37,624 nt of DNA from contig JALQUR010000370.1 of NCBI GenBank assembly GCA_023260695.1, positions 1 through 37,624 on the forward strand. The letters are read 5' to 3'. Below are positions 35,186 to 37,624 of the stretch, piece by piece. Both the position numbers and the translations under genes were made by a program. A model generated the notes under the pieces. The model ran no database searches. It saw only the letters and a program-made list of their open reading frames with translations, and was not told the DNA's origin. The stretch is from Planctomycetaceae bacterium (GTDB lineage Bacteria > Planctomycetota > Planctomycetia > Planctomycetales > Planctomycetaceae). The first letter of the stretch is position 1, and every line of letters starts with the position of its first letter.

Positions 35186-36513
35186 ATCACCTGGAGTACC
35201 ACAGTCGGTCTCGAAGACGTTTTCTGCGGGGCAGTGGGCTGGCACTGTCTCTACCGTACCTGCCGTCGCTGGAGGCGCGTCGCTTTCAGAAAGAGGGAAC
35301 TCACTCACCACCTCTGCGTGCTGCGTTTCTGCACTTCCCAAACGGAGCATGGATGCAGGACTGGACACCGAAACCCGGTGCAGACAGTCTGAATCTGTCT
35401 TCGTCACTGAGCCCGCTTGCTGCACATCGGAGTGAGCTGACAGTGTTGACCGGGCTGGACAAGCAGCACAGCAGAACCAGCGACGGTCATGCTCACAAAA
35501 CGGCGAATTTTCTGACGGGTATGCCTGTCCGGACGACAACGGAAGGTGACTTTTCAGCTGGAGGGATCTCCATTGACCAGCGAATTGCGGAATACCTGCA
35601 AGGCCAGACGCCCGTGCCATCTTTGGTTCTCGGGGTCGAGCCGATTCCGGCGGGAGTTGATGCGTCAACCGGGGTGACGCTGCTTTACAGCAGTTGTATT
35701 TCGTGGCAGTCATTGTCGCGCCCGGTATTGCCTCAGAATGCTCCTGCTGCGGTATTCGACAGGCTGTTCGGAGTTCGCGCGGAAGTCGACGGCGTGTCAG
35801 TTTCGAGGATCTCATTGCTGAGCAAGGTGCTGGAACATTCGCGTTCACTGAGTCGTGGGCTGAGTGCCGTTGATCGGCAGAAGCTTGATGAATATCTGGA
35901 GTCGGTTCATCAGATGGAGACGCGAATTCGTTTTGAGACTCAGCATTCAGAACATCGCAGTCTCAGATACTCGGCGGCTGATTTCGCACGCCCGCCTCAT
36001 CCGGAACAGTTTTCATCCCACCTTTCAGCCATGCTGGATCTGATCGTACTTGCATTTCGCATGGACGCCACGAGGGTCATCTCACTGATGATGGCTAACG
36101 ATGTGTCGCAGCAGGTGTTTCAGATGCCGCACGGCATCTCAGAGCCCCACCACAGCCTGTCACACCATCAGAATATCCCCGACCGAATCAGACAGTATCA
36201 GTGGATCAACCAGTGGTACGTCCGGAATTTCTCAGGCCTGCTAAGCAGGCTGCGAGATGTGTCAGAAGGCGATGGGACTCTGCTTGATTACTGCATGCTG
36301 GTATTTGGCTCCGGAATGTCCGACGGCAACGAACACCACCCGGATGATCTGCCTGTAGTTCTTGCTGCCGGTGAACGCACTGGAATTCAGGGAAACCGAC
36401 ACCTGCAGACGCCCGTTGGGACAACACCGCTGTGCAATCTCTATCTGTCGTTGCTGCAGCGATTCAATTCCGAGGAACGGCAGTTCGGAGACAGTGACGG
36501 AATTCTGTTTTGA
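35182..36513 (+). CDS. DUF1552 protein, Tat-exported
   Basis: A 443-residue DUF1552 protein whose ATG overlaps the TGA of the LamG-cytochrome gene, so translation is coupled. The Tat signal is SRRRFLRGSGLALSLPYLPSL (10-30). Landmarks are AAFLHFPNGAWMQDW, LTVLTGLDKQHSRTSDGHAHKTANFLTG, ISIDQRIAEYL, the helix KLDEYLESVHQMETRI, LSAMLDLIVLAFRMDATRVISLMMAND, EPHHSLSHHQ, LDYCMLVFGSGMSDGNEHHPDDLPVVLAAG and TPLCNLYLSLLQRF. Its activity is unproven; I infer it forms a complex with the overlapping cytochrome. It ends 32 bp from the stop of the opposing glycosyltransferase; only a weak 5-bp stem lies between. Confidence 0.95.
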   Translation: MNHLEYHSRSRRRFLRGSGLALSLPYLPSLEARRFQKEGTHSPPLRAAFLHFPNGAWMQDWTPKPGADSLNLSSSLSPLAAHRSELTVLTGLDKQHSRTSDGHAHKTANFLTGMPVRTTTEGDFSAGGISIDQRIAEYLQGQTPVPSLVLGVEPIPAGVDASTGVTLLYSSCISWQSLSRPVLPQNAPAAVFDRLFGVRAEVDGVSVSRISLLSKVLEHSRSLSRGLSAVDRQKLDEYLESVHQMETRIRFETQHSEHRSLRYSAADFARPPHPEQFSSHLSAMLDLIVLAFRMDATRVISLMMANDVSQQVFQMPHGISEPHHSLSHHQNIPDRIRQYQWINQWYVRNFSGLLSRLRDVSEGDGTLLDYCMLVFGSGMSDGNEHHPDDLPVVLAAGERTGIQGNRHLQTPVGTTPLCNLYLSLLQRFNSEERQFGDSDGILF

Positions 36514-36545
36514 AGCATTCTGTCGGATCACAGGCAGAACGCTGT

Positions 36546-37622
36546 TCAGAGCAGTTCTCGGATCTCTGCCGCAGCTTTTGCTCGAATCGCATCCCATTCG
36601 AATCCGGCTGAAACCAGTTCTCTCCCGTTTCGCCGCAGGCGGTCCCGCAGCTCTGTGGAATCCAGCAATCTGATCGCCGCAGCGGCGAAGTCTTCGGGCG
36701 AATCGGCAAGCAGCAGGTGCCGCTCATGCTCGTACGCCACGCCGTCGGCACCAATGCGAGTCGAGACGACGGGAAGATTCATCGCCATGGCTTCAAGGAT
36801 TTTCAGGCGCGTGCCACCGCCGGCAAGCAGCGGCACCACGTAGACGAGAGCCCTGCGAAAACTCGGACGGATATCCTGCGGATCAGAATTGAATTCAACG
36901 CCGTCGGGCAGTGGCCCAAGTCGCTCCGCTGCAGCCCGTGCCGATGATCCTGCGAAAAGAAACTTAACATCAGGCCGCTGACTGCGGATCAGCGGGTAAA
37001 CATGCTGCAGGAACCACTGCAGCCCCTGGAAGTTGGGGGCGTATCCAAACCCGGCTGTGAGCAGCAATACTGGCTCCTCAGACTCCTCCGCGTCCGGTTC
37101 TGTGAAAAAGTATCCGGTGTCGACTCCGTTGGGGGCGGTGATTGCTGAGGCATTCGGGGCCAGCTGGCGAGTCGTGTTTGAGTCATTGTCCGAGCACTGG
37201 ATCACAATGGATGAGCGAGTCCAGGCGTCGATCTCGGCGCGCTGCATGTGTCTGTATTCCAGCATTGAATAACGTGCAGGAACACCCTGAGATGTGGAGC
37301 TTCTGAGGTGCTTTACGAGCAGGTGCTCAACATTGTGAGAGCTGCAGATGACTGGTATGCCCGCAGGAACAATTTTTTTGGCAATCGGCCATCCCAGAGT
37401 ATGTTCCACCCAGAACACGTCGTAGCTCGACTGTGCAGCGGCAGCAAGTGCCTCCTTCTCAACAAGTTTCCAGGAGGGAGCAAAGTTGCGGGCCTGCATT
37501 GGCGGGACGGCAATACCAAGACGAGAACAGAGTTGACAGGAGAGAATGACAAGACGGGCAGTCACAGCTGCTCCCCGTGATGGGTACTGCCGCAGATTAC
37601 AATACTGCATCATCAATGCGTT
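36546..37622 (-). CDS. Glycosyltransferase family 4 (GT-B), N-terminus outside window
   Basis: The frame is open to the right edge, so the gene enters from outside; the ATG pair at 37608-37613 is probably internal, since the N-terminal beta-strand and Gly-rich loop of GT4 enzymes are missing. Visible are VFWVEH, the domain-linking SSHNVEH, RAEIDAWTRSSIVIQCSDND, APNGVDTGYF (start of the C-terminal Rossmann domain), LLLTAGFGYAPNFQGLQWFL, VKFLFAGS, and the donor-binding RRALVYVVPLLAGGGTRLKILEAMAMNLPVVSTRIGADGV. Glu in LKILEAMA is the conserved nucleotide-sugar contact. It should transfer a sugar from an NDP-sugar to a lipid or polysaccharide. Proximity to the exosortase-like gene hints at an exopolysaccharide locus beyond the edge, as is usual for exosortase systems. 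Confidence 0.92.
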   Translation of the reverse strand, partial: NALMMQYCNLRQYPSRGAAVTARLVILSCQLCSRLGIAVPPMQARNFAPSWKLVEKEALAAAAQSSYDVFWVEHTLGWPIAKKIVPAGIPVICSSHNVEHLLVKHLRSSTSQGVPARYSMLEYRHMQRAEIDAWTRSSIVIQCSDNDSNTTRQLAPNASAITAPNGVDTGYFFTEPDAEESEEPVLLLTAGFGYAPNFQGLQWFLQHVYPLIRSQRPDVKFLFAGSSARAAAERLGPLPDGVEFNSDPQDIRPSFRRALVYVVPLLAGGGTRLKILEAMAMNLPVVSTRIGADGVAYEHERHLLLADSPEDFAAAAIRLLDSTELRDRLRRNGRELVSAGFEWDAIRAKAAAEIRELL

Positions 37623-37624
37623 GA

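Noticed and set aside
36518-36541. Short TTCTG/CAGAA stem between the last DUF1552 gene and the glycosyltransferase
   Set aside because: Only 5 bp with a 12-nt loop; too weak to call a terminator.
1-37624. tRNA, rRNA, CRISPR array, insertion sequence, prophage or origin
   Set aside because: No regularly spaced repeats, transposase or integrase motifs, or cloverleaf-like sequences were noticed; a covariance-model scan would be needed to exclude small RNA genes fully.

Overview
This window looks like chromosomal DNA of a planctomycete (Planctomycetales-like; I would not go to genus). The reason is its protein-family mix: four long secreted dihaem proteins of the DUF1587/1592/1588/1585 type, three Tat-exported DUF1552 proteins, two DUF1501 proteins, S1 sulfatases, a PVC-type haem-binding dehydrogenase-like protein, a Tat-exported Gfo/Idh/MocA oxidoreductase and an exosortase-like/TPR membrane protein. 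I see no tRNA, rRNA, insertion sequence, integrase or CRISPR array. All assignments come from reading motifs by eye; no database search was run.

Layout. 1-2447: the C-terminal part of a sulfatase (+) meets a complete sulfatase (-) tail to tail, 3 bp apart. 2650-4281: a dicarboxylate/amino-acid:cation symporter with an unusual ~120-residue insert. 4312-9506 (-): a dihaem DUF1588/1585 protein and a PVC-type propeller/cytochrome c protein, separated by a hairpin terminator. 9507-9820: divergent leader region holding a multi-branched inverted repeat. 9821-13300 (+): an exported FMN-binding (ApbE-type flavinylation motif) protein and a six-cluster polyferredoxin that reads as NapH fused to NapG. 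I infer that together they are an envelope electron-transfer module. 13366-19318 (-): DUF1501, DUF1552, DUF1592-type cytochrome and FKBP isomerase genes. 19853-22759 (+): Gfo/Idh/MocA oxidoreductase and a second DUF1501 protein. 22915-28458 (-): PhoD-like phosphatase, DUF1592-type cytochrome and DUF1552 protein as a tight set. 28840-36513 (+): exosortase-like/TPR protein, then a LamG-DUF1592 fusion translationally coupled to a DUF1552 protein. 36546-end (-): a truncated GT4 glycosyltransferase.

How the genes may work together. Nearly every product is exported (Sec or Tat) or membrane-bound, so the region serves the cell envelope. Sulfatases, LamG/cytochrome fusions and the Gfo/Idh/MocA enzyme fit degradation of sulfated or complex polysaccharides. 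The dihaem proteins paired with DUF1552 proteins recur three times with start/stop overlap or 1-bp spacing, implying stoichiometric partners of unknown biochemistry. The most interesting items are the FMN/NapHG-like redox pair, the exosortase-like protein whose visible catalytic triad is incomplete, the LamG-DUF1592 fusion, and the structured leader at 9563-9650.
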